Shown here piece by piece: positions 1 to 5,797 of a DNA stretch of 9,973 nucleotides. The DNA is from an uncultured Oscillospiraceae bacterium. Lineage in GTDB: Bacteria; Bacillota; Clostridia; Oscillospirales; Oscillospiraceae. How positions within the stretch are numbered: the first letter of the stretch is position 1; every line of letters starts with the position of its first letter. The DNA lies in assembly GCA_910579595.1 (NCBI GenBank), contig CAJTVM010000093.1, forward strand, positions 1 to 9,973, written 5' to 3'. The notes under the pieces were generated by a model. The model was given only the letters and a program-made list of their open reading frames with translations. It was not told the DNA's origin and did no database searches. The position numbers and the translations under genes were made by a program.

Positions 1-162
1 AAGGGCAAGCCCTCCGCCATCGTGCTGGAGACCACCAAGGGCAAGGGCGTGAGCTATATGGAGGGCCAGGCCGGCTGGCACGGCAAGGCCCCCAACGACG
101 AGGAATACGCCAAGGGCATGGAAGAACTGAACGCCGCGCTGGCGGGATTGGAGGCGGTTTAA
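1..162 (+). CDS. Transketolase, N-terminal subunit (3' end only)
   Basis: This is the last 53 codons of an open frame entering from the left edge, ending in TAA at 160-162. The residues include ETTKGKGVSYMEG and then GWHGKAPND, the typical end of the thiamine-diphosphate-binding half of transketolase. In many Firmicutes and archaea transketolase is split into two adjacent genes, and the next gene here is the matching C-terminal half. Together they move two-carbon ketol units between sugar phosphates in the non-oxidative pentose phosphate pathway, in the cytoplasm. The stop codon directly abuts the next ATG, and the ribosome site for that gene lies inside this one, so the two are almost certainly cotranscribed and translationally coupled. 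The catalytic part lies outside the window. Confidence 0.93.
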   Translation, partial: KGKPSAIVLETTKGKGVSYMEGQAGWHGKAPNDEEYAKGMEELNAALAGLEAV

Positions 163-1110
163 ATGGCGGACGTGAAAAAGATTGCCACCCGTCAGAGCTA
201 CGGTGAGGCGCTGGCGGAGCTGGGCCAGATCCATGACGATATCGTGGTGTTCGACGCCGACCTGGCCAACGCCACCAAGACGGACATTTTTAAAAAGGCG
301 TTCCCGGAGCGCCACTTCGACTGCGGCATTGCCGAGGCCAACATGATCTGCGTGGCGGCTGGCCTGTCCACCACGGGGCTGGTGCCCTTCGCCTCCAGCT
401 TCGCCATGTTCGCGGCGGGCCGCGCCTTTGAGCAGGTGCGCAACTCCATCGGCTATCCCCATCTGAACGTGAAGATCGGCGCCACCCACGGCGGCATCTC
501 CGTGGGCGAGGACGGCGCGTCCCACCAGTGCTGCGAGGACTTCGCGCTGATGCGCTCCATCCCCGGCATGGTGGTCATGTCCCCCGCCGACGATGTGGAG
601 GCCAAGGCCATGGTCAAGGCCGCCTACGAGCACGAGGGGCCTGTGTATATGCGCTTCGGGCGCTTTGCCGCGCCGGTCATCCACGACGCGGACAGCTTCA
701 AATTTGAGATCGGCAAGGGCGAGGTCATGCGGGACGGCGCGGACGTGGCCCTCATCGCCAACGGCCTGCTGGCGGCGGAGGCGCTGTCCGCCGCCGGGAT
801 TCTGGCCCAGCAGGGCATCTCCGCCCGTGTGATCAACATGGCCACCATCAAGCCCCTGGACGAGGAGCTGGTGCTGAAAGCCGCCCGGGAGTGCGGCAGG
901 ATCGTCACCTGCGAGGAGCACTCCATCATCGGCGGCCTGGGCGAGGCGGTGTGCGCCGTCATCGCCGAGCACGGCCTGGCCTGCCCCGTGAAGCGGGTGG
1001 GCGTCAACGACGAGTTCGGCCACTCCGGACCCGCCGGGGCGCTGCTCAAGCAGTTCGGCCTGTCCGGCGAACACATCGCCGAGGCAGCCAAGGGACTCTG
1101 CGGGAAATAA
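163..1110 (+). CDS. Transketolase, C-terminal subunit
   Basis: This 315-residue protein is a complete C-terminal half of a split transketolase (pyrimidine-binding plus C-terminal domains), of usual length for the family. Residues 53-66 (DCGIAEANMICVAA) hold Glu58, the expected glutamate that activates the thiamine of the cofactor. The THGGISVGEDGASHQ stretch (His109, Asp117, His121) is the conserved substrate and phosphate region. The C-terminal domain shows INMATIKPLDE and VTCEEHSIIGGLGEAV, typical of transketolase and DXS-like enzymes. The start is ATG 163, touching the TAA of the N-terminal subunit, with a GGAGG ribosome site at about 150-154. DXS is unlikely because the gene is half-length and paired with a separate N-terminal subunit. 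A strong terminator follows at once, so this is the last gene of its operon. Confidence 0.95.
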   Translation: MADVKKIATRQSYGEALAELGQIHDDIVVFDADLANATKTDIFKKAFPERHFDCGIAEANMICVAAGLSTTGLVPFASSFAMFAAGRAFEQVRNSIGYPHLNVKIGATHGGISVGEDGASHQCCEDFALMRSIPGMVVMSPADDVEAKAMVKAAYEHEGPVYMRFGRFAAPVIHDADSFKFEIGKGEVMRDGADVALIANGLLAAEALSAAGILAQQGISARVINMATIKPLDEELVLKAARECGRIVTCEEHSIIGGLGEAVCAVIAEHGLACPVKRVGVNDEFGHSGPAGALLKQFGLSGEHIAEAAKGLCGK

Positions 1111-1130
1111 CCCCCTCCCCAGCCAACAAA

Positions 1131-1165
1131 AAAAGGGAAGACGCCCGCCGGCGTCTTTCCTTTTT
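1131..1165 (+). terminator. Rho-independent terminator after the transketolase genes
   Basis: A stem of about 15 bp with one G-T wobble and a 4-base CGCC loop (1146-1149) is followed by TTTTT (1161-1165). The GC-rich core is GACGCC/GGCGTC. The left arm is preceded by a run of A, so the element could also stop transcription arriving from the right, where the lipoprotein gene ends head-on at 1227. Confidence 0.85.
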
Positions 1166-1226
1166 CCCTTATTAATCTCGTGTTACTATTGCCTTTTCAT
1201 TCAAAACGGTGTATATTCATACTATT

Positions 1227-1652
1227 TTAGTCCTCCCCTTGAGGTTCTATTACAGGCGGGTTGGATGGATTTTTGACAGAAAACCAATATCCCTCAATCA
1301 AAAGGTAGCAGTCCTCCGATCCATTGATAACATAGGAAAAGCCTGAATAGCCTCCCTCACTCAAAGCAAAATCATAGACTTCTCCACCATCGCTGTCACC
1401 TGGAGATTGCCCTTCTTCAAACTCTAAAAGTTCATATTCAAGTTTGGATGCCCAATCTCTCAGTGCCTCAACATCTTGTCCCTCTGCCATCCATTGAGTA
1501 GATTTCCCACTTATATAGTGTGTAATATCCACCGTAGTTATGGAATCATCAATATATGCGGTGACTGGTCTGCCTGGACCCGACTTCTGATTACAGCCTG
1601 CCAATGCTAACACGAAAAGCAACAACAAAACTAATGCTATCAATCTTTTCAT
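1227..1652 (-). CDS. Small predicted lipoprotein, function unknown
   Basis: This 141-residue protein has a clear lipoprotein signal: MKR, a run of Leu/Val/Ala (residues 4-16), then LALAGC with the lipobox cysteine at residue 20. The mature part is therefore about 122 residues, probably anchored to the outer face of the membrane. It is acidic and rich in aromatic residues (WASKLEYELLEFEEG, GYSGFSYVING, CYLLIEGYWFSVKNPSNPP). I recognise no family or catalytic motif. The start is well supported by an AGGAGGTA ribosome site at 1662-1669, nine bases upstream. Base composition is clearly richer in A and T than every neighbour, which suggests a different origin. A candidate promoter with an inverted repeat lies at 1761-1789. 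Its 3' end faces the transketolase terminator. Confidence 0.85.
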   Translation of the reverse strand: MKRLIALVLLLLFVLALAGCNQKSGPGRPVTAYIDDSITTVDITHYISGKSTQWMAEGQDVEALRDWASKLEYELLEFEEGQSPGDSDGGEVYDFALSEGGYSGFSYVINGSEDCYLLIEGYWFSVKNPSNPPVIEPQGED

Positions 1653-1760
1653 TTGAGTTGTTACCTCCTAAATGCTGTTTTCATATGCATAGACGCAAAG
1701 TAAATCCTGATGTTCCGAATTTAAGTTGTTTTTTGTCTCATGTATATTTTCTTGCCTATT

Positions 1761-1789
1761 TCAATACACAAATGAAATATTTGTGCCAA
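1761..1789 (-). promoter_or_regulatory. Candidate promoter of the lipoprotein gene, with an inverted repeat in its spacer
   Basis: On the minus strand TTGGCA (1784-1789) and TATTGA (1761-1766) are separated by exactly 17 bases. A perfect 7-bp inverted repeat, CACAAAT-5-ATTTGTG (1767-1785), fills the spacer and overlaps two bases of the -35 box, as an operator would. The -10 match is only moderate. The leader to the lipoprotein ATG would be about 100 bases. Confidence 0.4.
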
Positions 1790-1792
1790 CCC

Positions 1793-2113
1793 TCACATTT
1801 GTATGTTTATACACTGGTAAATCCAGTGGTATAGCTGGTCGAACTCCCCCAAAAAGTCCTCCACCGAGGCGTATACCTTGTTGTAGTCGTGGCTCCAGCT
1901 GTGCATGGCGATGGTGTGGCCCGAGGCCACAATGCGGCGCATCCGCTCCTGGTCCGCCGCCCCGGTCCTGCCCACCACGAAGAAGGTAGCTTTGATCCCG
2001 TATCGATCCAGGATGTCCAGAACCCTGTCGGTGTTGGGGGACGGCCCGTCGTCAAAGGTGAGGCAGCACACCCTGCCGGCGCGTTTTACCATATGGCTGC
2101 GGCGGATTTCCAT
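1793..2113 (-). pseudogene. Truncated NodB-type polysaccharide deacetylase
   Basis: The readable product is 106 residues from ATG 2113, chosen because a GAGAGG ribosome site lies just upstream and a good promoter sits about 35 bases further up. It shows the first half of a carbohydrate esterase 4 (NodB) domain. CLTFDDGPSPNT has the catalytic/metal Asp pair at residues 21-22, followed by KATFFVVG, and then HTIAMHSWSHDY with metal-binding His71 and His75. The family then needs an RFPGG-type third motif and two later motifs to complete the barrel. These are missing: after LYHWIYQ (to residue 100) the frame runs six unrelated residues to a stop, and the DNA turns AT-rich. Such enzymes remove acetyl groups from peptidoglycan or other glycans outside the cell. 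This copy cannot form a full barrel and also lacks an export signal, so it is very probably dead. Confidence 0.85.
1808..1833. repeat. Inverted repeat at the break point of the deacetylase gene
   Basis: The left arm TATACACTGG (1808-1817) and right arm CCAGTGGTATA (1823-1833) pair around a 5-base loop with a single bulged base. It sits exactly where deacetylase homology and high GC content end. It could be a chance product of the junction, a weak transcription stop, or a scar of the rearrangement. Confidence 0.45.
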
Positions 2114-2147
2114 GCTGCACCTCTCCCAAATCATTTCATCTGGGGGA

Positions 2148-2176
2148 AGTATAAGTCGAATTTTGTCGAAAGTCAA
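2148..2176 (-). promoter_or_regulatory. Sigma-A-like promoter of the truncated deacetylase
   Basis: On the minus strand TTGACT (2171-2176) and TATACT (2148-2153) are separated by 17 bases. Each box differs from consensus by a single base. The spacer contains the direct repeat TTCGAC-AAAA-TTCGAC, which may be a regulator site. The start of transcription would fall near 2141, giving a leader of about 30 bases to ATG 2113 with its GAGAGG ribosome site. The promoter survives although the gene it served is broken. Confidence 0.75.
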
Positions 2177-2261
2177 GGGGGTTGGGCTGCATTGTAAACC
2201 TTTTGTAACCACTGTTATGGATCTGTTTCCGAATTGTCACCGGGGCAGGCGCGGCTTCTCC

Positions 2262-3443
2262 CTATGTTTTTGCCTCCCCCGCGGATTCGATCCTGCCAAA
2301 ATACCAGCCCGTCACCCCGTCCTTTTTCACCAGGCGGCCCCGCTGGGTTTCCCGCACCAGGGACAGCGCGTCTCCCGGCGACACGGGCAGGCGGTAATCG
2401 GTCGCGTCCTCGGTGTGGAGCTTCCCGTCCCGCCAGGTGCTGACATAGTCCCGGGGCAGCCACAGCTGCCGCCCGGTGGAGGCGTGGCGGGCCAGTACGC
2501 AGTCCCGGTCCTCCCCCAGCACCTCCACCACGCTGTCCGACCAGCGGATGTTGATGGAGCCGGCGGACGCCTCCTGGGCGTCCAGCGCCGTCACCCGCTC
2601 CAGATCGTCATAGGTGTCGAAGCGGAAAGCGTCCCCGCCGGTGTCCGGAATGATCAGCGCGTTGAGCTGGCCGTCCATCTTGAGCACGCAGCCGCCGTCG
2701 ATGGAAATGATATGCCGCCCTTCCTCCACCAGAGGATTGGAGCTCTGGATGCCGGGGTTGTACAGGGTCACCGGCCAGTGGCCCACCACCACCCATTTTC
2801 GGAAGCTGTGCCCCTGGCTCAGGAAATCGTCGTTTTTCATGCAGGAGTAAGCGTCCAGCTGATCCAGACGGTCCTCCCGGGGGATGCCGCCGTGGACGAA
2901 GATGTAATTCCCCGCCTCCAGGATATGGGGCAGGTCCATCAGGAACGCCGTCTCCCTGGGAAAATAGTCCAGCAGCGCGGCCCGCAGGGTGGGCAGCTCC
3001 TGGGGGCCCTGGGGAAGGGGGTGGCCCAGCTCCATGGCCATCTGGAACAGGACGGAGCGCTTGCCCCAGTAGTTCAGCACCGGCCACAGTTCCGCGTCCA
3101 CCCCGGCGTCCGCCGCGCCCAGCAGGCTGTTGGAGCGCTTGGAAAACGCGGCCTGCTCAATGGCCCGGCCCTCCAGGAACATCCAGTCGATATAGTCGCA
3201 GTTGCCGCACAAGGGGTAGACGGTGTGGGTTTTTTGCAGCTCCATGACGAAGCGCAGGGTGGCCAGGCTGTACGGCCCCTTTTCCAGGATATCGCCCACC
3301 AGGATGAGCACGTCGTCGGTGGAGAAGCCCACCTTTTTCAAAAGCCCCTTCAGATAGGGCAGATTTCCGTGGATATCGCTGACGGCGATCACCCGGCGGC
3401 CCGGTTCGATAGCGGGGCGGATCACGGCTGCAAGACGGCTCAT
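2262..3443 (-). CDS. Calcineurin-like (PPP-type) metallophosphoesterase with C-terminal SH3-like region
   Basis: This is a 393-residue protein. The full metallophosphoesterase motif set is visible in order: VSDIHGN (Asp23, His25), GDILEKGP (Gly50, Asp51), GNCD (80-83), FVHGG (His184) and VVGHWP (His222). This layout matches the PPP phosphatase and symmetrical Ap4A hydrolase group, whose two-metal centre cleaves phosphoesters. Substrate could be phosphoprotein or a dinucleotide polyphosphate and cannot be fixed from sequence. Residues about 296-390 form a separate beta-rich region that looks SH3-like (NIRWSDSVVEVLG, then PGDALSLVRE and TGWYFGRIE), probably for binding. No signal peptide or membrane segment is seen, so it is likely cytoplasmic. 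The start is supported by an AAGGAAG ribosome site seven bases upstream. It is divergent from the TrpR-like gene, with its own promoter candidate at 3477-3505. Confidence 0.88.
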   Translation of the reverse strand: MSRLAAVIRPAIEPGRRVIAVSDIHGNLPYLKGLLKKVGFSTDDVLILVGDILEKGPYSLATLRFVMELQKTHTVYPLCGNCDYIDWMFLEGRAIEQAAFSKRSNSLLGAADAGVDAELWPVLNYWGKRSVLFQMAMELGHPLPQGPQELPTLRAALLDYFPRETAFLMDLPHILEAGNYIFVHGGIPREDRLDQLDAYSCMKNDDFLSQGHSFRKWVVVGHWPVTLYNPGIQSSNPLVEEGRHIISIDGGCVLKMDGQLNALIIPDTGGDAFRFDTYDDLERVTALDAQEASAGSINIRWSDSVVEVLGEDRDCVLARHASTGRQLWLPRDYVSTWRDGKLHTEDATDYRLPVSPGDALSLVRETQRGRLVKKDGVTGWYFGRIESAGEAKT

Positions 3444-3476
3444 AGGCCCACTTCCTTTGCAAGATATTTCCTCTTT

Positions 3477-3505
3477 ATCATACCACAGCGGGACAAAAAT
3501 GAGAA
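3477..3505 (-). promoter_or_regulatory. Candidate promoter of the metallophosphoesterase
   Basis: On the minus strand TATGAT (3477-3482) has TTCTCA (3500-3505) 17 bases upstream. The -10 box is close to consensus and the -35 box is weaker. It is divergent from the promoter of the TrpR-like gene, whose boxes lie about 25 bases further right. Confidence 0.5.
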
Positions 3506-3530
3506 GGGGGAAATGGGACGAAAAAAGCTG

Positions 3531-3559
3531 TTTACTTTATCTCTTTTATCTGCTAAAAT
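3531..3559 (+). promoter_or_regulatory. Promoter of the TrpR-like regulator
   Basis: TTTACT (3531-3536) and TAAAAT (3554-3559) are separated by 17 bases, a good sigma-A-type match. It lies about 45 bases before ATG 3608, which has a GGGGAGG ribosome site. No clear operator palindrome is seen around it. Confidence 0.65.
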
Positions 3560-3607
3560 ACAGCCAGCGGCATTCGTCGCCGCATCACCGGAAAGGGGAG
3601 GACAGCG

Positions 3608-3904
3608 ATGCCCAAATCGGGGAACAAGGAGCGCAGCATGGCGCTCTACGAGAGCATTCTGGAGCTGGGCAGCATAGAGGAATGCTGTGCTTTTTTTGAC
3701 GATCTATGCACCGTGGGGGAGCTGCGGGCCATGGAGCAGCGGTACGACGTGGCCCTGCTGCTGGACCAGGGGCTGGTGTACACTGAAATCCTGGAAAAGA
3801 CGGGGGCCAGCTCGGCCACCATCAGCCGGGTGAACCGGATTTTCTCCTTCGGCGCGGGGGGCTTCCGCAAGATGATCGAGCGCCGGAAGGAACGGAAAAA
3901 GTAA
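3608..3904 (+). CDS. TrpR/YerC/YecD-family regulator
   Basis: This 98-residue protein has the normal length and layout of the YerC/YecD family, relatives of the tryptophan repressor. After a short basic N-terminus it shows LYESILELGSIEECCAFF, then LCTVGELRAMEQRYDVALLL, and a helix-turn-helix in VYTEILEKTGASSATISRVNR (residues about 57-78), where SSATISRVNR is the likely DNA-recognition helix. The basic tail is ERRKERKK. It is a cytoplasmic DNA-binding protein. The targets and ligand of this family are poorly known, and there is no tryptophan gene nearby, so a tryptophan role should not be assumed. The start is supported by GGGGAGG eight bases upstream. The gene ends with G AAA AAG directly before the TAA stop, a possible slippery site reported separately. 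Confidence 0.88.
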   Translation: MPKSGNKERSMALYESILELGSIEECCAFFDDLCTVGELRAMEQRYDVALLLDQGLVYTEILEKTGASSATISRVNRIFSFGAGGFRKMIERRKERKK

Positions 3905-3996
3905 ACGGAAACGCGCCCGCCAACCTGCCGCCCCTGGAGGCGGACGAGCCGGACGAAGCCCGGTTCTGCCCCTGGGGCGGGGGATACCTGTACTGG

Positions 3997-4149
3997 TATT
4001 GCAGCCGCCTTGTCCATCTCAGGCTGCGCGGTGTCCAGCTCCCATTTGGATACGGTCTGACGGCTGACGTCCATTTTCTCCGCCAGCTCCGCCTGGGTCA
4101 TATTCCCCCTGAGATGTCTCAAAAATTGCAGATTTTTCCCAAATCCCAT
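3997..4149 (-). pseudogene. XRE-family regulator remnant (helix-turn-helix only)
   Basis: From ATG 4149, with an AAGGAG ribosome site eight bases upstream, the minus strand encodes an XRE-type DNA-binding head. It reads MGFGKNLQFLRHLRGN, then MTQAELAEKMDVSRQTVSKWE and LDTAQPEMDK (residues 1-47). The family would continue with a leucine-rich end of the domain, usually followed by a sensor or dimerisation part. Here the match stops at about residue 47-51 (near 4000-4010). The open frame beyond runs antisense through the TrpR-like gene with low-complexity residues and no homology I can see. The promoter and ribosome site survive, so a short product could still be made, but a normal regulator could not. 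The end coordinate marks where family similarity fades, not a stop codon. Confidence 0.75.
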
Positions 4150-4190
4150 ACATATTCTCCTTATCAATTCTTACGCCGCGCCGCACATTC

Positions 4191-4219
4191 AGTATAATCG
4201 TTCTCCCGGCAGTGCGCAA
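4191..4219 (-). promoter_or_regulatory. Promoter of the XRE remnant
   Basis: On the minus strand TATACT (4191-4196) has TTGCGC (4214-4219) exactly 17 bases upstream. The -10 box is strong and the -35 box shares only TTG. The -35 box is part of GTTGCGC (4214-4220), which recurs 35 bases upstream at 4249-4255 next to an inverted repeat, as might be expected for an autoregulated gene. Confidence 0.55.
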
Positions 4220-4230
4220 CCAATCCTCAC

Positions 4231-4252
4231 GCGCGGTTTTTTGGAACCGCGC
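4231..4252. repeat. Perfect inverted repeat upstream of the XRE remnant (possible operator)
   Basis: GCGCGGTT (4231-4238) and AACCGCGC (4245-4252) are perfect 8-bp complements around a 6-base spacer. It lies about 11 bases upstream of the -35 box of the XRE promoter. Neither strand has the T-run of a terminator, so an operator for the XRE protein is the more likely reading. That is an inference from position and symmetry. Confidence 0.45.
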
Positions 4253-4352
4253 AACTTCAGTGTGCGCCGCACGGGCAGTTGTCCGCCGGATTTTCCTGCG
4301 CGTATCCTGCATCTTTCATGCCATATTACGGAGAGCCTTGGAATTGCAAGGG

Positions 4353-4391
4353 TTCCACAACTTCCACAAAAGTTTCCACAACTTGTGCAAC
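4353..4391. repeat. Cluster of three TTCCACAA repeats in an intergenic AT-rich patch
   Basis: TTCCACAA occurs at 4353-4360, 4362-4369 and 4374-4381, with CACAACTTGTG forming a short palindrome at 4377-4387. The stretch 4150-4491 (about 340 bases) has no intact gene. It holds this cluster, the XRE promoter and inverted repeat, and the galM terminator. The units resemble the DnaA box (TTATCCACA) but none matches it fully. Confidence 0.5.
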
Positions 4392-4430
4392 TTCAAAATG
4401 GGGCTTTTCCCACATAACTGCATTGACATA

Positions 4431-4470
4431 ATAAAACACACGCGGAAAGAAACGGGTTCTTTCCGCGTGT
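4431..4470 (-). terminator. Rho-independent terminator of galM
   Basis: A perfect 14-bp stem (4438-4451 with 4457-4470) and a 5-base loop lie about 20 bases beyond the galM stop. On the minus strand the stem is followed by GTTTTATTAT, the T-rich tail expected of a terminator reading leftward. Confidence 0.85.
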
Positions 4471-4491
4471 ATGCTTTACCGTACCCAGCGG

Positions 4492-5547
4492 TTATGCCTT
4501 CCGGGGGGCGGGGAACCGGTAGACCGTGGCGCTGTGGTACTCCTCTCCCGCCCGCAGGACACAGGAGGGGAAGTTGGGCTGGTTGGGGGAATCGGGGTAG
4601 AACTGGGTTTCCAGGCAGAAGCCGTGGCGCTTGGCGTAGGGGGCGCCCCCCTTGCCGGCGGGACAGCCGTCCAGGTAGTTGCCCGCGTAGAACTGCACCC
4701 CGGGCAGGGTGGTGGACACCTCCATAACAATGCCGGTGTCCTGGGACCATGCGCTGGCCGCGGGCCGCAGGGCGCCGTCCCAGCCGTCCACCGCCCAGTT
4801 GTGATCATAGCCTCCCGCCAGGGCGAGCTGCTCAAAGGGCTCGTCGATGCGGGCCCCGATGGGCTGGGCGGCGCGGAGATCCATGGGGGTGCCGTCCACC
4901 GGGGCAATCTCCCCGGTGGGGATGGAGCCGGGGACGGTGGGGGTGTACCGGGAGGCGTTCAGCTGGATATACTGCCCCTCCACGCTGCCGCTGCCGTGGC
5001 CGGACAGGTTGAAATAGCTGTGGTTGGTGGGGTTGAACACGGTGTCCTGATCGCACGTTCCCCGGTAGTCCAGGGACAGCGCCCCGCCCGCCAGGGTGTA
5101 GGTCACCCAGACCTGCAATGTGCCGGGATAGCCCTCCTGCATATGGGGGCTAACCAGGGAGAGGGTGACGGTGTTGTCCGTCAGCTCATCCACCGTCCAC
5201 ACCTGCTTGTCAAAGCCCGCCACGCCGCCGTGGAGAGCGTTCGGGCCGTCGTTGACGGCCAGGGGGTATTCCGTCCCATTCAGGGAGAACTTTGCCCCGC
5301 CGATGCGGTTGGCGTACCGCCCCACCAGCGCGCCGAGGAACTTGTCCTGGGCGAGATAGCCCTCCAGGGTGTCGAAGCCCAGGGCCACGTCCACCGGGTT
5401 CCCGTCCCGGTCTGGAACGGTCAGCGAGCGCACCGCGCCGCCGTAGGTGATGATCTCGCAGGTAAACTGCCCGTCCCGCAGGGTGACCAGATCCACCTGG
5501 GTGCCGTCGGGCATATTACCAAAAACCGTCTTGTTTTGCTTGTCCAT
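4492..5547 (-). CDS. galM: Aldose 1-epimerase (mutarotase)
   Basis: This 351-residue protein is of normal length for GalM. It interconverts the alpha and beta anomers of galactose and other aldoses in the cytoplasm, feeding the Leloir pathway. The diagnostic motifs are all present: GRYANRIGGAKF (76-87), NDGPNALHGG with His106, NPTNHSYFNLSG with catalytic acid His176, GGYDHNW with Asp248, and ETQFYPDSPNQPNFPS with catalytic base Glu313. By comparison with the studied GalM enzymes the active site is intact. The start at 5547 is preferred because GGAGGG lies seven bases upstream. A 14-codon in-frame extension to 5589 lacks a ribosome site and overlaps the region just after the promoter. No other galactose gene is visible, so the gene stands alone between its own promoter (5593-5621) and terminator (4431-4470). 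Confidence 0.95.
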   Translation of the reverse strand: MDKQNKTVFGNMPDGTQVDLVTLRDGQFTCEIITYGGAVRSLTVPDRDGNPVDVALGFDTLEGYLAQDKFLGALVGRYANRIGGAKFSLNGTEYPLAVNDGPNALHGGVAGFDKQVWTVDELTDNTVTLSLVSPHMQEGYPGTLQVWVTYTLAGGALSLDYRGTCDQDTVFNPTNHSYFNLSGHGSGSVEGQYIQLNASRYTPTVPGSIPTGEIAPVDGTPMDLRAAQPIGARIDEPFEQLALAGGYDHNWAVDGWDGALRPAASAWSQDTGIVMEVSTTLPGVQFYAGNYLDGCPAGKGGAPYAKRHGFCLETQFYPDSPNQPNFPSCVLRAGEEYHSATVYRFPAPRKA

Positions 5548-5564
5548 GTCCAATCCCTCCGTCC

Positions 5565-5580
5565 GGCCGGAGATCCGGCC
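5565..5580. repeat. Near-palindrome in the galM leader
   Basis: GGCCGGA (5565-5571) and TCCGGCC (5574-5580) pair around two bases. They lie between the galM transcription start (near 5586) and its ribosome site (5555-5560). The element could be an mRNA hairpin next to the ribosome site or an operator. Nothing in the sequence decides between them. Confidence 0.4.
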
Positions 5581-5592
5581 TGTTTTCAATTC

Positions 5593-5621
5593 AGTTTACC
5601 ATATTTTGCGGCGGAACACAA
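5593..5621 (-). promoter_or_regulatory. galM promoter
   Basis: On the minus strand TAAACT (5593-5598), preceded by TGG as in an extended -10 box, has TTGTGT (5616-5621) 17 bases upstream. The -35 box sits in the loop of a small inverted repeat GGCGG-7-CCGCC (5610-5626), a possible regulator site. It is divergent from the promoter at 5662-5690. Confidence 0.6.
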
Positions 5622-5661
5622 CCGCCCCCCGGCATTTTTTGGATGCGCCCCCTTTTACCAG

Positions 5662-5690
5662 TTGGCAGGGCGCTGTTTTTTTGATATAAT
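5662..5690 (+). promoter_or_regulatory. Strong promoter of the right-hand operon
   Basis: TTGGCA (5662-5667) and a perfect TATAAT (5685-5690) are separated by 17 bases, the best sigma-A-type promoter in the window. Transcription would start near 5697, giving a leader of about 100 bases before the DJ-1-like gene. No clear stop signal is seen between there and the right edge, so it may drive genes as far as ricT. Confidence 0.85.
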
Positions 5691-5797
5691 GCCATATATT
5701 GATCAAAAAAGGCGGGGATGCGCCATGGAGCTGCCAGAGCGGGACGGAGAAATTTGACGCCTATGCCAGCGGGCATGGAGACCTTCAAGGAGGACAT

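Noticed and set aside
1905..3677. Open frame of 590 codons on the plus strand
   Set aside because: It runs antisense to the metallophosphoesterase and the deacetylase remnant, is full of Gly, Pro, Val and His as GC-rich shadows are, and shows no domain. The minus-strand gene has a complete set of catalytic motifs.
3646..3996. Continuation of the XRE frame on the minus strand
   Set aside because: Past about residue 50 the residues match no regulator and lie antisense to the well-supported TrpR-like gene, so this is read-through rather than coding sequence.
4231..4252. Inverted repeat as a terminator
   Set aside because: Neither strand has a T-run after the stem, and no intact gene ends just before it, so an operator is more plausible.
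4316..4429. Small minus-strand open frame of 37 codons with Lys-Leu-Trp repeats
   Set aside because: It starts within the T-rich tail of the galM terminator with no ribosome site. The repeats in the protein only reflect the TTCCACAA DNA repeats.
4471..5757. Open frame of 428 codons on the plus strand
   Set aside because: It is antisense to galM, which has all catalytic residues, and crosses the galM promoter.
5699..5797. 33-codon N-terminal extension of the DJ-1-like gene from TTG 5699
   Set aside because: The TTG would lie almost at the predicted transcription start with no ribosome site, while ATG 5798 has AAGGAGG at the right distance and begins the conserved fold.
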